A stretch of 64,000 nucleotides of DNA from RGIG3009 sp045578425 (GCA_045578425.1 JAZNKF010000036.1:1-64000); one strand, 5' to 3'; positions 51,531 to 63,200 are shown, counted from the stretch's first letter. Made by a program: numbers and translations. Notes: generated by a model from the letters alone, not told the origin.

Positions 51531-51562
51531 TTGCTTTTCGGTTTGAAATCTGCTAATATACT
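51531..51562 (+). promoter_or_regulatory. Likely promoter of rpmB
   Basis: TTGCTT (51531) and TAATATACT (51554-51562) with 17-18-base spacing, 70 bases before the rpmB start. Confidence 0.5.
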
Positions 51563-51629
51563 TCTGTTGTATAGAATTTGGCGATAGTATTTAACAAGCG
51601 CCGATGCTTTTTAAAAGGAGGTGCAGAAC

Positions 51630-51818
51630 ATGGCTAAATGTGATTTCTGCGGTAAAAGCGTAACCTTCGGCATTCGAGTTTCTCACTCGCATCGTCGATC
51701 CAATCGTACCTGGCGTCCGAATATCAAACGCGTCAAGGCTGTGGTGAACGGTTCTCCCAAAAGGGTATATGCCTGCACCCGTTGCCTGCGTTCCGGTAAG
51801 GTCACCCGCGCCGTCTAA
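51630..51818 (+). CDS. rpmB: Ribosomal protein L28
   Basis: A 62-residue L28 of the large subunit. MAKCDFCGKSVTFG at the start and VYACTRCLRSGKVTRAV at the end carry a four-cysteine zinc-binding set (CxxC twice), so it is the zinc-containing (C+) form. ATG 51630 is 6 bases after AAAGGAGGTG. It is monocistronic with its own terminator. rpmB is often solitary in Firmicutes. Confidence 0.96.
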   Translation: MAKCDFCGKSVTFGIRVSHSHRRSNRTWRPNIKRVKAVVNGSPKRVYACTRCLRSGKVTRAV

Positions 51819-51831
51819 GGTAAACCGATTC

Positions 51832-51864
51832 AAAACCCCTGTCGTACAGCGCGGCAGGGGTTTT
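51832..51864 (+). terminator. Rho-independent terminator of rpmB
   Basis: AAAACCCCTG / CAGGGGTTTT stem followed by six T, 14 bases after the rpmB stop. Confidence 0.9.
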
Positions 51865-51890
51865 TTGTCAACTTGTAAGGAGTGTAATGT

Positions 51891-53348
51891 ATGACTCACA
51901 ACTACGGTAAAGAAAATTTAACCATGCTCACCGACTTTTACGAAATTACCATGGCAAATGGTTTTTTTGAAAACGGACACGGTGAACAAACCGTTTATTT
52001 TGATATGTTTTTCCGCACTGTCCCCGACAGCGGCGGTTTTGCCATTATGGCAGGTTTGGAACAAGTCATAGAGTATTTAAAAAATCTTTCGTTTTCGGAT
52101 GATGATATTACGTATTTGCGCAGCAAAAAATTATTCAGCGAAGATTTTTTGCAATATTTACGTGATTTTCAGTTTTCTTGCGACGTATGGGCAGTACCGG
52201 AAGGAACGCCAATTTTTCCTTATGAGCCGCTGTTGACCGTTCGCGGACCTGCTGTGCAGGCACAGTTTATAGAAACGATGATTTTGTTAGCAATTAATCA
52301 TCAGTCGTTGATTGCCACGAAAGCCAACCGTATTGTCCGCGCCGCTGACGGACGTGCGGTGATGGAATTTGGTTCCCGCCGTGCACAAGGTTTTAACGGT
52401 GCAGTTTACGGTGCACGTGCCGCTTATATCGGCGGTTGCATTGGAACGGCTTGTACCATTGCCGACCGCGAATTCGGCATCCCTGCCTTGGGCACGATGG
52501 CACATAGTTGGGTGCAGTTGTTTGACAGCGAATATGAGGCTTTTAAGGCGTATGCCGAGGTATATCCGAATTCTTGTACGTTGCTGGTAGATACTTACAA
52601 TGTGCTCAAATCCGGTATTCCCAACGCTATCCGCGTCTTTGACGAAGTGTTAGCACCCTTGGGCTGCCGTCCCAAAGGCATTCGTTTGGATTCCGGCGAT
52701 ATTACCTATTTGACCAAAAAAGCGCGCAAAATGTTGGATGATGCCGGATATCCCGATTGCCAAATTTGCGTTTCCAACTCATTGGACGAATTTATCATTC
52801 GCGATATGCTCATGCAAGGGGCACGCATTGACAGTTTTGGTGTGGGCGAACGGTTGATTACCGCTTCGAGCGACCCTGTTTTTGGTGGGGTTTACAAATT
52901 GGCAGCCGTAGAAAAAGACGGCGTGATTGAGCCGCGTATTAAGGTGAGCGAAAACGTTGCCAAAATCACGAATCCTTGCTTTAAAAAATTATGGCGTTTA
53001 TATGACCGTACCACCGGTAAAGCCATTGCCGATGTGATTACGTTGCACGATGAAACCATTGACGACAGTAAGCCTTATGAGATTTTTGACCCCGAACACG
53101 TTTGGAAGCGGAAAACGATTGAAAACTTTGTTGCCAAACCCCTGCAACAACAAATATTTGATAAAGGACAATGCGTTTACAACTCCCCCACCGTTTCGGA
53201 AATTCGTGACTATTGCCGCGAACAACTGGGTACTTTGTGGGATGAAGTATTGCGTTTTGAAAATCCGCACAAGTATTACGTTGATTTATCTCAATCGTTA
53301 TGGGATGAAAAACAAAAATTGTTAGCCAGACACGGAAGTGGAAAATAA
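51891..53348 (+). CDS. pncB: Nicotinate phosphoribosyltransferase
   Basis: A 485-residue enzyme that makes nicotinate mononucleotide from nicotinate and PRPP in NAD salvage. LTDFYEITMANGFFENG (~13), MEFGSRRAQGFNGA (~159), GTMAHSWVQL (~200), KGIRLDSGDITYLTKKARKML pattern (seen as GIRLDSGDITYLTKKARKML, ~262) and GVGERLITASSDPVFGGVYK (~316) match the long Gram-positive PncB type. ATG 51891 follows AAGGAG. It has its own terminator. Confidence 0.94.
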   Translation: MTHNYGKENLTMLTDFYEITMANGFFENGHGEQTVYFDMFFRTVPDSGGFAIMAGLEQVIEYLKNLSFSDDDITYLRSKKLFSEDFLQYLRDFQFSCDVWAVPEGTPIFPYEPLLTVRGPAVQAQFIETMILLAINHQSLIATKANRIVRAADGRAVMEFGSRRAQGFNGAVYGARAAYIGGCIGTACTIADREFGIPALGTMAHSWVQLFDSEYEAFKAYAEVYPNSCTLLVDTYNVLKSGIPNAIRVFDEVLAPLGCRPKGIRLDSGDITYLTKKARKMLDDAGYPDCQICVSNSLDEFIIRDMLMQGARIDSFGVGERLITASSDPVFGGVYKLAAVEKDGVIEPRIKVSENVAKITNPCFKKLWRLYDRTTGKAIADVITLHDETIDDSKPYEIFDPEHVWKRKTIENFVAKPLQQQIFDKGQCVYNSPTVSEIRDYCREQLGTLWDEVLRFENPHKYYVDLSQSLWDEKQKLLARHGSGK

Positions 53349-53355
53349 CTATCAC

Positions 53356-53387
53356 AATCGACAGTGCGAAAAATCGCACTGTCGATT
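53356..53387 (+). terminator. Rho-independent terminator of pncB
   Basis: 14-bp stem AATCGACAGTGCGA / TCGCACTGTCGATT with a 4-base loop, then TTTTGTTTTT. Confidence 0.9.
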
Positions 53388-53453
53388 TTTGTTTTTAAAG
53401 TGATTAATATGTAGTAAAATTTCCACCACAATCAGTAAAAATTCTTGAATATG

Positions 53454-53482
53454 TTGATTTTAAGCCGTTGAACTGATATACT
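53454..53482 (+). promoter_or_regulatory. Sigma-A promoter of the AraC-type gene
   Basis: TTGATT (53454-53459) and TATACT (53477-53482) with 17-base spacing, 29 bases before the ATG at 53511. Confidence 0.6.
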
Positions 53483-53510
53483 GTAGTCAAAATTCAAAGG
53501 AGGGAAAGAT

Positions 53511-54311
53511 ATGAGTAACAGCATCTGCAATTTTATGCCGAGCAAATCGTATACCGGCGGCGTAAAACCAGTACATTTTGTGTACGAAACAGATTTTCAC
53601 TCCTTGCGCCAACCGTTTTTTCACGCAAGTTTTTCTTTGTTTTTGGTAACAAAGGGGTTTGGCACTTTGCATTATGCCAACGATTTTCCTTTAAAAGAAG
53701 GCGATCTTTTCTTTGCTTTTCCCTCTTGCCGCTACACCTTAGATGCCAGTGCCGATTTTGAATATATGTATATTAGTTTTCTTGGTGACGGATGCTATAC
53801 ATTGCTGCAAGAGCTGGGAATTTCCTCTTCCAATCCGGTATACAACGAATTTGGACATCTAATCGAATTTTGGAAACAAGCCATTGAGCGTCGGGCAGAT
53901 GCCAACATATCTTTATTGACAGAAAGTTTGCTTTTATACACCCTTTCTTTTATTCATCCGGTGTCTAACGCTACCAAAGCAGTGAGCGGACGAGTGTTTG
54001 AACGAATTGTAGAATACGTTGACCAACATTTTCGAGATACCGGTCTTTCGCTTTCTCTTCTTTCTTCTGAATTTTCTTATACCGAAAAATATATATCTTC
54101 CCTATTCACCAAAAACATGAACGTCACGTTTAAGCAATATTTAAACACTTTACGGATTCAGCACGCCTATAAATTGATTGAACAAGGTGAAACTTCGGTT
54201 TCGTATATTGCAAAGCAATGCGGCTATGCCGATTCGGTGTATTTTACCAAAGTCTTTAAAACGAAACGTCACATAACCCCAACCGAATACATTCGACAAC
54301 AAAAAAACTGA
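53511..54311 (+). CDS. AraC-family transcriptional regulator
   Basis: A 266-residue regulator. The N-terminal cupin-like effector domain (~25-140; KGFGTLHYANDFPLKEGDLF) is followed by two helix-turn-helix units: LSLLSSEFSYTEKYISSLFT (~183-202) and SVSYIAKQCGYADSVYFTKV (~230-250), ending HITPTEYIRQQ. Such regulators sense a sugar and control nearby or distant genes. GGAGGG precedes the ATG. It is convergent with a Gfo/Idh oxidoreductase gene, which is a plausible but unproven target. Confidence 0.92.
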   Translation: MSNSICNFMPSKSYTGGVKPVHFVYETDFHSLRQPFFHASFSLFLVTKGFGTLHYANDFPLKEGDLFFAFPSCRYTLDASADFEYMYISFLGDGCYTLLQELGISSSNPVYNEFGHLIEFWKQAIERRADANISLLTESLLLYTLSFIHPVSNATKAVSGRVFERIVEYVDQHFRDTGLSLSLLSSEFSYTEKYISSLFTKNMNVTFKQYLNTLRIQHAYKLIEQGETSVSYIAKQCGYADSVYFTKVFKTKRHITPTEYIRQQKN

Positions 54312-54330
54312 TGCACCGACGGTGCATCAG
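54308..54330. terminator. Bidirectional terminator between araC-type and oxidoreductase genes
   Basis: CTGATGCACC / GGTGCATCAG, 10-bp stem with a 3-base loop; T-runs follow on both strands. Confidence 0.9.
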
Positions 54331-54346
54331 TTTTTTATATCAGCCA

Positions 54347-55483
54347 TTAATCAATTTTGGTTGTCCAATCAGGATCCCACGGATAGCGCATACGAAGCAC
54401 TTCACCGTTACGTTTGGCAGATTCTTCGGCATAAATGCCCGGCAAAGTCATGGCAAGACCTTCTTTGAGGGTAATGGGTGCCGGTTTGCCGTTTTGCATA
54501 GCATCGAACAAATGAGCAAACAACGCAAAGTCCATACCACCGTGTCCCACCGCGCGCGGATTGCCTGCAAATTCGGGAGGCATAAATTCACCGCCGATTT
54601 CTTTCATGTTGGTGGTGAGTTCTTTTTGGGAATTATAGCGAATAACGGCTTTACCCATGCGTTCTATGCGTTCCATATACCCTTCGGTACCGAACACGCG
54701 ATAGTTGTGATGTCCAATTTGTGCACGGCAACGACCGTTGCGCATCAAGCGAACAACTACACCGGAATCGGTTTTGAAGTTAGCGCACATCATATCGTCT
54801 TTGGTAAAATTAACTCTTTCATCGGTGTGCATACCGGTACCAAAGCAAGAAACGTAACGCAATTCTTCGTCCAAAATGGTCAGCAAAGGACCAAGCGAGT
54901 GGGTGCAATAACGAATCGGGATTAACAAACGACGCCAGTCACCGTTTTCGTTAAGGTGAACGCTTCCTTCACTTTTCGGCAAATACCAGTGAATGTATTC
55001 TGCTTCCATGCAATACGGTTTACCAAGCAAACCTTTGCTGTGAAAATCACGTAACATAACGGTAAATTTTTGTTCGTTGGGGTTAGCACCAACCGAAATC
55101 ATTGCCGTGGATTTTTCGGCAGCTTTCCAAAGGCGTTCTGCTTCTTCCAAACTTGCTACCACGGGAATATCCGTCATAACATTAAGGTTATATTCCAATG
55201 CTTTGCAACAAAAATCCGCATGGATGTCAGCGCCTGTTTCCACTAACACCAAGTCGAGATTTGCTTTTTGGAGCATTTCTTCGTAGTCATTATAAAACAC
55301 AGCGTCCGGGAACATTTCGCTGAGCGGAGCATCCGACAGCCATTGTTGTTCATACCAGTTTTCGGGTTTTAAGTCACACGCCGCTGCGGGAACAACAAAG
55401 TCGAACCCTTTTGCCGCTAGTTTAAACATTTCGCGGCCACGATGACCCAGACCAACTACACCAACACGAATTTTTTCGTACAT
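54347..55483 (-). CDS. Gfo/Idh/MocA-family sugar oxidoreductase
   Basis: A 378-residue NAD(P)-dependent dehydrogenase of the glucose-fructose oxidoreductase/inositol dehydrogenase family. Rossmann site RVGVVGLGHRGREMFKLAA pattern (seen as VGVVGLGHRGREMF, ~4) and a later EKP-like segment (MTDIPVVASLEEAERLW, ~95; no Lys at that place) are visible, so the usual catalytic EKP motif is altered to TDIP. The substrate is unknown. ATG 55483 follows AAAGGA. Paired in convergence with the AraC regulator. Confidence 0.85.
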   Translation of the reverse strand: MYEKIRVGVVGLGHRGREMFKLAAKGFDFVVPAAACDLKPENWYEQQWLSDAPLSEMFPDAVFYNDYEEMLQKANLDLVLVETGADIHADFCCKALEYNLNVMTDIPVVASLEEAERLWKAAEKSTAMISVGANPNEQKFTVMLRDFHSKGLLGKPYCMEAEYIHWYLPKSEGSVHLNENGDWRRLLIPIRYCTHSLGPLLTILDEELRYVSCFGTGMHTDERVNFTKDDMMCANFKTDSGVVVRLMRNGRCRAQIGHHNYRVFGTEGYMERIERMGKAVIRYNSQKELTTNMKEIGGEFMPPEFAGNPRAVGHGGMDFALFAHLFDAMQNGKPAPITLKEGLAMTLPGIYAEESAKRNGEVLRMRYPWDPDWTTKID

Positions 55484-55588
55484 ATGTAACATCCTTTCCA
55501 GATTTGTTATCTTTATTATATCGGTTGTTTTTTATATTAAAAAGCATTTTTTCTCGTTAAGACAGTAAAAATTCCAACAACGGCAAAA

Positions 55589-55620
55589 AAACAGGCATAT
55601 TCCAATGGAAATATGCCTGT
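55589..55620 (-). terminator. Rho-independent terminator of glnA
   Basis: AAACAGGCATAT / ATATGCCTGTTT, 12-bp stem with a partly paired loop; seven T follow on the minus strand. Confidence 0.9.
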
Positions 55621-55626
55621 TTATAA

Positions 55627-57051
55627 TTACAGATTAAAATATTTATCGTATTCAGCCGGATGAGGAATGGCTGAAAGTTGTGCACATTCCGCACGTTTGG
55701 CTTTGATAAAGTTATCAATGAGTTCTTTCGGGAACACTCCGCCTGCGGTAAGATAATCGTTATCTTTTTCCAAAGCGGTAAGAGCATCTTCCAAACAGGT
55801 GGGCAAACCTTGCAATTTTGCCTTTTCTTCTTCCGGCAAATGATACAAGTTAACGTCGTACGGACCCCAACCGTTTTTATGCGGGTCGATTTTGTTTTTG
55901 ACACCGTCGATACCTGCCATCAAGATGGCGGCATAGCAGAAATACGGGTTGCAAGTAGCATCGGGGTTGCGCAATTCGAAACGGCGTTTATCGGGTGCTT
56001 TAGCATACGCAGGAATACGGATAACCGCGCTGCGGTTAGAGGTTGCATATCCAACCGTGACAGGCGCTTCGTAACCCGGCACCAAACGTTTGAAAGAGTT
56101 GGTACTGGGGTTGGTGATAGCACAGAGCGAAGCAATGTGTTTTAACAAACCGCCCATAAAGTAGTGGGCTGTTTCACTCAAATGAGCATAGCCGTTATCA
56201 TCGGAAAAAACGGGTTCACCATCTTTTTTGAGCAACATATGCACGTGCATACCGCTACCCGCTTCGCCATAAATGGGTTTAGGCATAAAAGTAGCCGTTT
56301 TATTGTATTTGAGAGCGGTGTTGTGGATGATATATTTAATCATCATGGTAGCATCGGCCATGTGTACCATTTCGCCCAGTTGCGGTTCTATTTCGAATTG
56401 GCCGGAAGCCGCCACTTCGGGATGGTGATAGTTGATTTCGATGCCCGCTTTTTGCATGTGCATGCACATTTCACTGCGGCATTCGTACGAAACATCAAAG
56501 GGTTTGGCAATATGATAGTTCTTTTGTTTGGGAACTACAACGCCCAAACCTTCGCAGTTGCTGTTCCAATACGATTGTTGGGCGTCAACCGTGGCACTTA
56601 TTTCTTTGCCGCTCACTTCCCAACCGACTTGGTCGAACAGATAAAATTCAAATTCCGGCAAAATAAGCATGGTGTCGGCAATATCACTGTCTTTCATGTA
56701 TTGTACAGCGGCGCGCACAATATTGCGCGGATATTGCGGCAGGGGACGATTTTGCGGCGAATCAATAATCATGGCATTACCTGTCATGGACAGGGTGGGA
56801 ACCGAGCAAAACGGGTCAATCATAGCGGTATCCGGGTCGGGGATGAACACCATATCACTTTTTTCCACGACGGCATAACCATAGTTGGAAGCATCAAAAC
56901 CGATGCCGCTTTTAAGGGTTTCTTCCGAAAAATTTTGAGCAGGAATGGTGACGTGACGATATTGACCGTTGATGTCCACCATTTTAAAATCGACCATTTC
57001 AATGTTGTTGTCTTTTATCATTTTCAAGACATCTTTTACACTCTTGCTCAT
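55627..57051 (-). CDS. glnA: Glutamine synthetase type I
   Basis: A 474-residue type I glutamine synthetase that assimilates ammonia into glutamate. The N-terminal beta-grasp domain (~15-100) precedes the catalytic core: EFEFYLFD (~130), HVHMLLKKDG (~243) and NRSAVIRIPAY (~325), with metal-binding Glu residues in place. An NLYHLPEEE segment near ~380 is at the position of the adenylylated Tyr in GSI-beta enzymes; whether it is modified here is unknown. ATG 57051, with AAAGGAG upstream. It has its own promoter and terminator; no glnR is beside it. Confidence 0.94.
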   Translation of the reverse strand: MSKSVKDVLKMIKDNNIEMVDFKMVDINGQYRHVTIPAQNFSEETLKSGIGFDASNYGYAVVEKSDMVFIPDPDTAMIDPFCSVPTLSMTGNAMIIDSPQNRPLPQYPRNIVRAAVQYMKDSDIADTMLILPEFEFYLFDQVGWEVSGKEISATVDAQQSYWNSNCEGLGVVVPKQKNYHIAKPFDVSYECRSEMCMHMQKAGIEINYHHPEVAASGQFEIEPQLGEMVHMADATMMIKYIIHNTALKYNKTATFMPKPIYGEAGSGMHVHMLLKKDGEPVFSDDNGYAHLSETAHYFMGGLLKHIASLCAITNPSTNSFKRLVPGYEAPVTVGYATSNRSAVIRIPAYAKAPDKRRFELRNPDATCNPYFCYAAILMAGIDGVKNKIDPHKNGWGPYDVNLYHLPEEEKAKLQGLPTCLEDALTALEKDNDYLTAGGVFPKELIDNFIKAKRAECAQLSAIPHPAEYDKYFNL

Positions 57052-57085
57052 ACTATTCTCCTTTACTTCGCATAATGATAATTTA

Positions 57086-57114
57086 ATAATAGCGTATTTT
57101 TTTAAAAAAATCAA
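57086..57114 (-). promoter_or_regulatory. Sigma-A promoter of glnA
   Basis: TTGATT (57114-57109) and TATTAT (57091-57086) on the minus strand with 17-base spacing. Confidence 0.65.
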
Positions 57115-57138
57115 TAATAGATATAAAATCTAACGAGA

Positions 57139-57171
57139 ACCGCCCCACGGAATTGAATTCCGTGGGGCGGT
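57139..57171. terminator. Long GC-rich stem-loop after the adhesin gene
   Basis: ACCGCCCCACGGAATT / AATTCCGTGGGGCGGT: 16-bp perfect stem with a 1-base centre, between the adhesin stop and glnA. T-tracts on both sides are poor, so it may be a terminator or an mRNA 3'-end stabiliser. Confidence 0.6.
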
Positions 57172-57207
57172 TGCTTACCTTTTAATAGTACATTTTACGG
57201 TTATTCC

Positions 57208-60200
57208 CTATTGACGTTCCTTTATTTTCTTTAGCGCTGTGCGGGTGCCAAACACACCAACACCGCTGACAAAAAGAATGGCTAACCACAAGTTAATGTT
57301 GAAGTTATCCCCTGTTTTGGGCGACTCAGGAACTTCGGGTTCATCGGGAACTTCGGGTTCATCAGGAACTTGAGGTTCATCGGGAACTTGAGGTTCATCA
57401 GGAACTTGAGGTTCATCGGGATCTTCGGGTTTTTCGGGTTCCTTGGGAGGATCTATCGGTTTCGGCGGCTGAGGTTGTTTGGGAGTGTAATCATACACAT
57501 TTTCAAAGGCAAGAGAAACTTCGTTAACCGCTTGTTCATCAACCGTTATGGTTGCTTGTAACGTATTGTCGTTACCAAGCGTTACAGCAACAGAAACTTG
57601 GTAAACCTCCTCGCTGTATTTCACATTATCGCGTTTATCATTGACTTCTTCTACGGTGTAATGATAGGTCTTACCGATATCCTCTTCCGTGTAGTTGAGC
57701 GAGAAAACAAGTTTACCGTCCTTATCGGTTTTGCGTTTTTGCTCGGTTTTGTTACCGTCGCCTTTCAACACAAATTCGAAGTTTTCGGGGCTTAATTTTT
57801 CGCTTCCGATATTTTTTACTGTTTTATTGACCGAAACAGCAAGAGTAATATCTTCGGGTTTGGGTGTATAAACGTTTTTGAAGGCTATGCTTTCTGCCGC
57901 TTTACCATCTTCGGTGTAGGTAACAGAATCAACATACAATTTGCCTTCGCCGTTATCTTTGACATCGACAGAGACGACGAACACGCTGCTGTCAAAAGTT
58001 ACACGCGCATTATCGGTGTTCTTTTCAACCACAACAAAGTTATAGATGCCTGTCTTTTTGAAGGTCAACTCTTTATCGAAGGCAATGGCTCCGTTAGCAG
58101 CATTTTGGGCAACAGAAATGGCCTTGCCTTTCTTTTCGCCGTCTTTGTTTGCCTCATAAAGTTCAAAAGTAAACTCTTCGGCTTCAAGCGTTTTACCTTC
58201 AATCGATTTGGTAGCGGTAATTTTAATAACATCGGTTGCATCGGCTTCATAGCTGTTGGTAAACAGAATGTCCTGCGCAGCATCGTTATCTTTTATGATT
58301 TCAACATCTGCTGTTACCACACTCAAATTGCCCATTAAATCGTCAACCACAGGTACTTTGATGGTGTATACCGCATTGTCGTAGGTAATACCCTTGATGG
58401 TGCTGCCCGCATTGACTTCTTTGACCGTAAAGGTATAGGTTTTTGCCTCGGTCAGTTCAACAGCACTGAAACTGAATCCATTGCCGCTGTTTTTAACGGT
58501 TTCAATTTCACCTTGTTCGCCTGCAAGAACAAATTCAAACATTCCATCGGTAAGTGTTTGGTTGTAATCCTTTTGACCGGTAATCACGTAGGTTGTAGGA
58601 GCCGGTGAATAGACGTTTTTGAAATCGAGTTCATCAGCGGCAGGGGTGGACAAATCACCGGCATGGGCAATATCGATAGCCGTTGCTACAAGTTGGCCCA
58701 TATAATTGTCGATTACCATGATTGTTACGTAATATTCGTTAGCATCATAGCCGATACCGGCTTTGTCCTGAGTGGGGATTTTTTCCACAAGTACATACTT
58801 GTGGATGCCCTCTTGACCGTCGATATAATTGAGAGTTATGGAATAATCGCTGGTGTTGCCGCCTTGTTTTACAGTGGCAACAGATGTTTCGACCGGCGTG
58901 TCGGAGGTGATATTAAAGTTATCGTCCGCCGCATACAGCTCGAAATAGAAACGATCAGTATCTTTAAACTCTCTGCCCTCTAAGGTCTTTGTTCCCGAAA
59001 GGGTAACAGAACCGGCTGTTGCCGAATACGTATTGTTGAAAACAATTAAGGAATCGGCATACGGTTGATTATTCACCGTAACAGATTTGCTAAGGCCGCC
59101 CATCCGGTCATCGGTGATAACGATATCTACCGTATATACTGTTTGGTCGTCGTATACCACACCGTTTAACGAACCGTTAGTTAACGCTTCTTGCGGGATG
59201 CGCTCTTTAACGGTAAAGCGGTGTGTACCCACTGCGGCAAAGGTGAGTTTTTCAAACGTAAACTTACCATCAGCGCCGTTCTTAACGGAATCAATTTCCG
59301 TACCGGTTTCATCGTAAAGTACAAATTCAAATTCATCGGCAATCAGGTTTCTACCTTCAAGTTTTTTGGTGCCGGAAAGAATAACTTCTTCCGTGTCGTT
59401 GATGGTATAGGTGTTGTTAAAACTAATGTCGTTTTGCGTGACCGTACCAGCACCGGTTTTGTGAACGGCAACGCTATCATTTTTCAAGATAACTTTATTA
59501 CCGTCAAATTCTTTAACAACGTTGACCATAATGTGATATTCGGTGGCATCGTATCCAACGCCGTTGCTCACCGCACCGGCATTCACTTCTTTGACAAGAT
59601 AATAGTGCGTACCGGCGGTTTTTATTCCGGGGATGGTAAAGGTAATTGCATTGTTAAGATGCGATACAGTTACGCTATTTAAGTACGAACCTGTTACGAT
59701 AAAATCTGCGTTGGTTTCGTAAAGTTCAAAGGTAAAGGTATCTCCGTCTCTTAAGCCACTACCGTTAAGCGTTTTTACACCGTTTAACACAATGTCCGGT
59801 GTGGCAGTCACGCTGTTGTCGTATGTGTTTGTGATGATAGGTGTACCGGTCGTTCCGACAACCGTATATTCGGGTGAACTTTCACCTGTTGTCCAGAACA
59901 CATTGACCGTGTATGCCGAATTAACATCGTAGGTCATACCGATAATACCGCTGTTAACAGCAGGTTTAATCTCACGCAAAGTGTAGGTAAAACTTTCGCC
60001 TTCTTTAACCGGTACGTTAAAGGTCGCTAAACCATTCGCATCGGTTGCCGCGGTATATACTAAGTTGTTACCACTGTACAAGCCAAAGACAAATCCGGCT
60101 TTGCTGATGTTGGCAACCGGTACGTTATTACCATCAACAATGTTCTTTTGTACCGGAATGGCAACGTTTGCCGCATTGAAGCGATTGACAAAATTCTTTT

Positions 60201-63200
60201 CTACCGTGTAGGTGTTAGAATCGGTATCGCCCGCATCAGTAATCGTATTTCCTACGTCGGAGGTTACGGAAGTGATTTCAAGATAGCCATCCGCGTTTTC
60301 GTCGTTGACGGTAATGGTAAATGCGCCTACGGTTTTATCGTATGCCATATTGGTAATCGTTGTAGTGGGAATCACTTCGACAATGTGAAAATGATACGTT
60401 CCGATAGCATTCAATGTGAGAACGGATTCATTCAAAACAAATTGATATTGCGGATTCGCTTTGGAAACCGTTTGTACGGTTCCTACTGGTTCATTAACGC
60501 CTGTTTCAATATTCACTTTGTAAAGCGCAATTTCAAACGTTTCGTTCGTCCAGGTTAAGGTATTGGTCTCGTCAACCGTTTTGGTACCGTTAACCTTAAC
60601 TTCAAAATCTTGCACCTTTTCAAATTGATAGCGATTGATAATTTCCGCCTTGCTTTGAGTATTAGCAGAAATCGTGCCGCTAAGACCGATTGAGTTAGTG
60701 CTATCAAACGTATATCCTTTTTGCTCGGTTGCAATGGTCTCTTCCACTCGGTACGTTACACCCTCCGGAATGTTCGTAAAGAGAACGTCTTCATCGTCTT
60801 TAAGTTTAAACGCAAAGGTTTCTCCACCGTCTTGTGAAGTCACGGGATTGGTACCGTCTGTAGCGGTGATTTTAGCCAAAGCTGCCGCTTCACCCGCGAA
60901 AGTCACCGTGACATCAAACGCTTCTTTGGTTAGATTTTCCGGTATGATTGTTGTGCCGAACGGATGAGTAATCTCCTTGCTTACCAAAAGGCCGCCTGCT
61001 CCCCTGGGGTTATTGACAAAATCTACATGAGCAAACGTGTTTGCCGCAATGCTTCCGTTGGCATTTACCGCCGACCCCACGTATTCCGCAGTATATACTT
61101 CTTCAACGGTATAGGTCGTTGTTTCCGGTATACCTGCAATGTAAAGAACTTCACCTTCCTTCAGGGAAACCGTCAAAACTTTGTTTTGGGTAGTTTTGGT
61201 ACCGTTTTCGGGGGGAGTTCCGTCAGCCTTAACTAAGTGGTAATCAAACGTTCCGTCAACCGAAAGCGTTATCTTGAACGTAAACGTTGTAGGACCGCCC
61301 GCCACTTCGTCACCGATTGTTTTAGTCAATCGTAATCCTTGTGCAGGAACGGCTGTTATACGTCCATTGTTGCCGAGATAACCAAAAATATGGTAACCTT
61401 GAGCAGCACCGGACGATTCATAAGAAGAAGCAGGATGCAGTGACCAACCAAGCGTGTTAGTGATAGTTTTATCCGTTTTGTCGACATGTCCCGAATGCAA
61501 GTCCCCTTCCACTTCGCCGAAATAGCGCTTGGGGGTCCCTTTGGGAATTACCCAACCGTTAGCGGTAGGTTGTGCCTTGGAAAGTGCCTCTGATAAAATC
61601 GGGTTATAATTGGATTCTACCGATGCACCGGTGGCGTTGCCCACTACCCATTCATAAATATGATAGTAGTTATTGCCGGTCGGATGAGCCGTCCCTGTGT
61701 AGGGAAGATAATTATTACCATCTTTGTACAATACGGGCGTATCTTCCGTGTAATAATAGCGTCGGTTATCCACTGCCGGATGGAAATGCGCTTCGGTGGA
61801 ACCAATCAAACCATGGTCGTAAATACCGGTCGGCAAGTCTTGTTCCGCGGGAACGGTAAAGATGGAGGAAGGTGTGCTACCGATAGCATCTGTCTTCCAA
61901 CGGTTGGTATAGAAATAATAGGTGCCGTCGGCATTTCTTTCATAAACATAACCATAGTTATCTTCCAACGCTTTTATGGTTTCTTCAAGCGTATACGGAT
62001 TGATAGTATCTTTTAAACCAACTTCAAACAGCAAGCAAGCCGGATGAATGTCGGTTAAGTTGTTGGTCATGCTCTTAACTGTGGTAGTACCGCTGTTTTC
62101 TTCAATTTCAATCGTATATGTAACAAGCGGTAAGAGCGATGCCGGCATGTTGGCATCAACGATTTGAACACCGGTTTGGAGATCTTCTCTCACACGAATA
62201 AGGATATACAACATATCCGTATCGGTACCGGCCTCCCCTGTTGCGCTACCTAGATAAAAATAGGATTTTACTTTGTATTTTGCATTAGCGGGAGCAACCC
62301 GTGTCGTTTCGGTATAGGGTTGCAAAAATTCATTATTGGCATCTGCATACCACATAACATAGTTGGAAAAATTCGTAGTATTGGTATAGGAAATATAGCC
62401 ATTGGAAACCGCGCTATTTAACAGTTGAAGTGCCTGCGTTTCGGTAAGGTCAAAACGGGTTTCTAAGGCATCAATCAATGTGGTACCGAGGGAAGTTAAT
62501 TGGCCCGTCGACGGAACACCAATTTTACCGTTCATCACATAATCAGCAAACATACCGCCGGTAACCAAACTGCCTTCACCAATATGGATACCTTTAATGG
62601 ATTTGACTTCCATGAAACCGCCGATTTCATCGGTGAAGGAAATATACCCGTCTTGGGTAGGATTGCCACCGGAAATCAACGTAGGATAGTTTTTGAGTTG
62701 TGCACCGATCTCTTCCACAATGGAACTGAACATCTGCGATAACTCGTCTGCGTCATCAGCAGAATAGTATTTATCAACATAATTTCTAACAATTGCGGTT
62801 TGGTCACCGGTGATGGGGCCACTTCCGGTAGTACCGCTGGCAGCCGAAGAAAAGGTAATATTACTTACCGTCCCATCTGCCGCAAAATCGTTCCAGTATT
62901 CAGCCGAAGGATTGTTGGTTGCCGCAGGATTCAAAACACCAACAGCATTACTGTCGTTACCGACGCCCAAACCCAAGGTATAGAAAAGCGGATCGGAACC
63001 GTTATATTTTGTTTTGAGGTTTGCCTTCATCCATGATGCTGTCATTTGTACCAAAAAACTGGTTGAAGCACTGGTACCGCTTCCTCTGCCAACATTGGAC
63101 GTACCGACATTATCATAATTTGTCGTTGCAACTGTCGGTGCGCCGTCTGTCATAAGTACAACAATCGGTTTACGTTGAAGACCTGCAGCTGTTTTAGTAG

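Noticed and set aside
56164..57075. A 303-codon plus-strand frame opposite glnA
   Set aside because: Antisense to an intact glutamine synthetase; Phe/His/Gly-rich, as expected from complement of its codons.
57329..57436. Regular 18-bp repeats that could suggest a CRISPR-like array
   Set aside because: Units are contiguous with no spacers and encode an in-frame Pro/Glu/Asp stalk in the adhesin.
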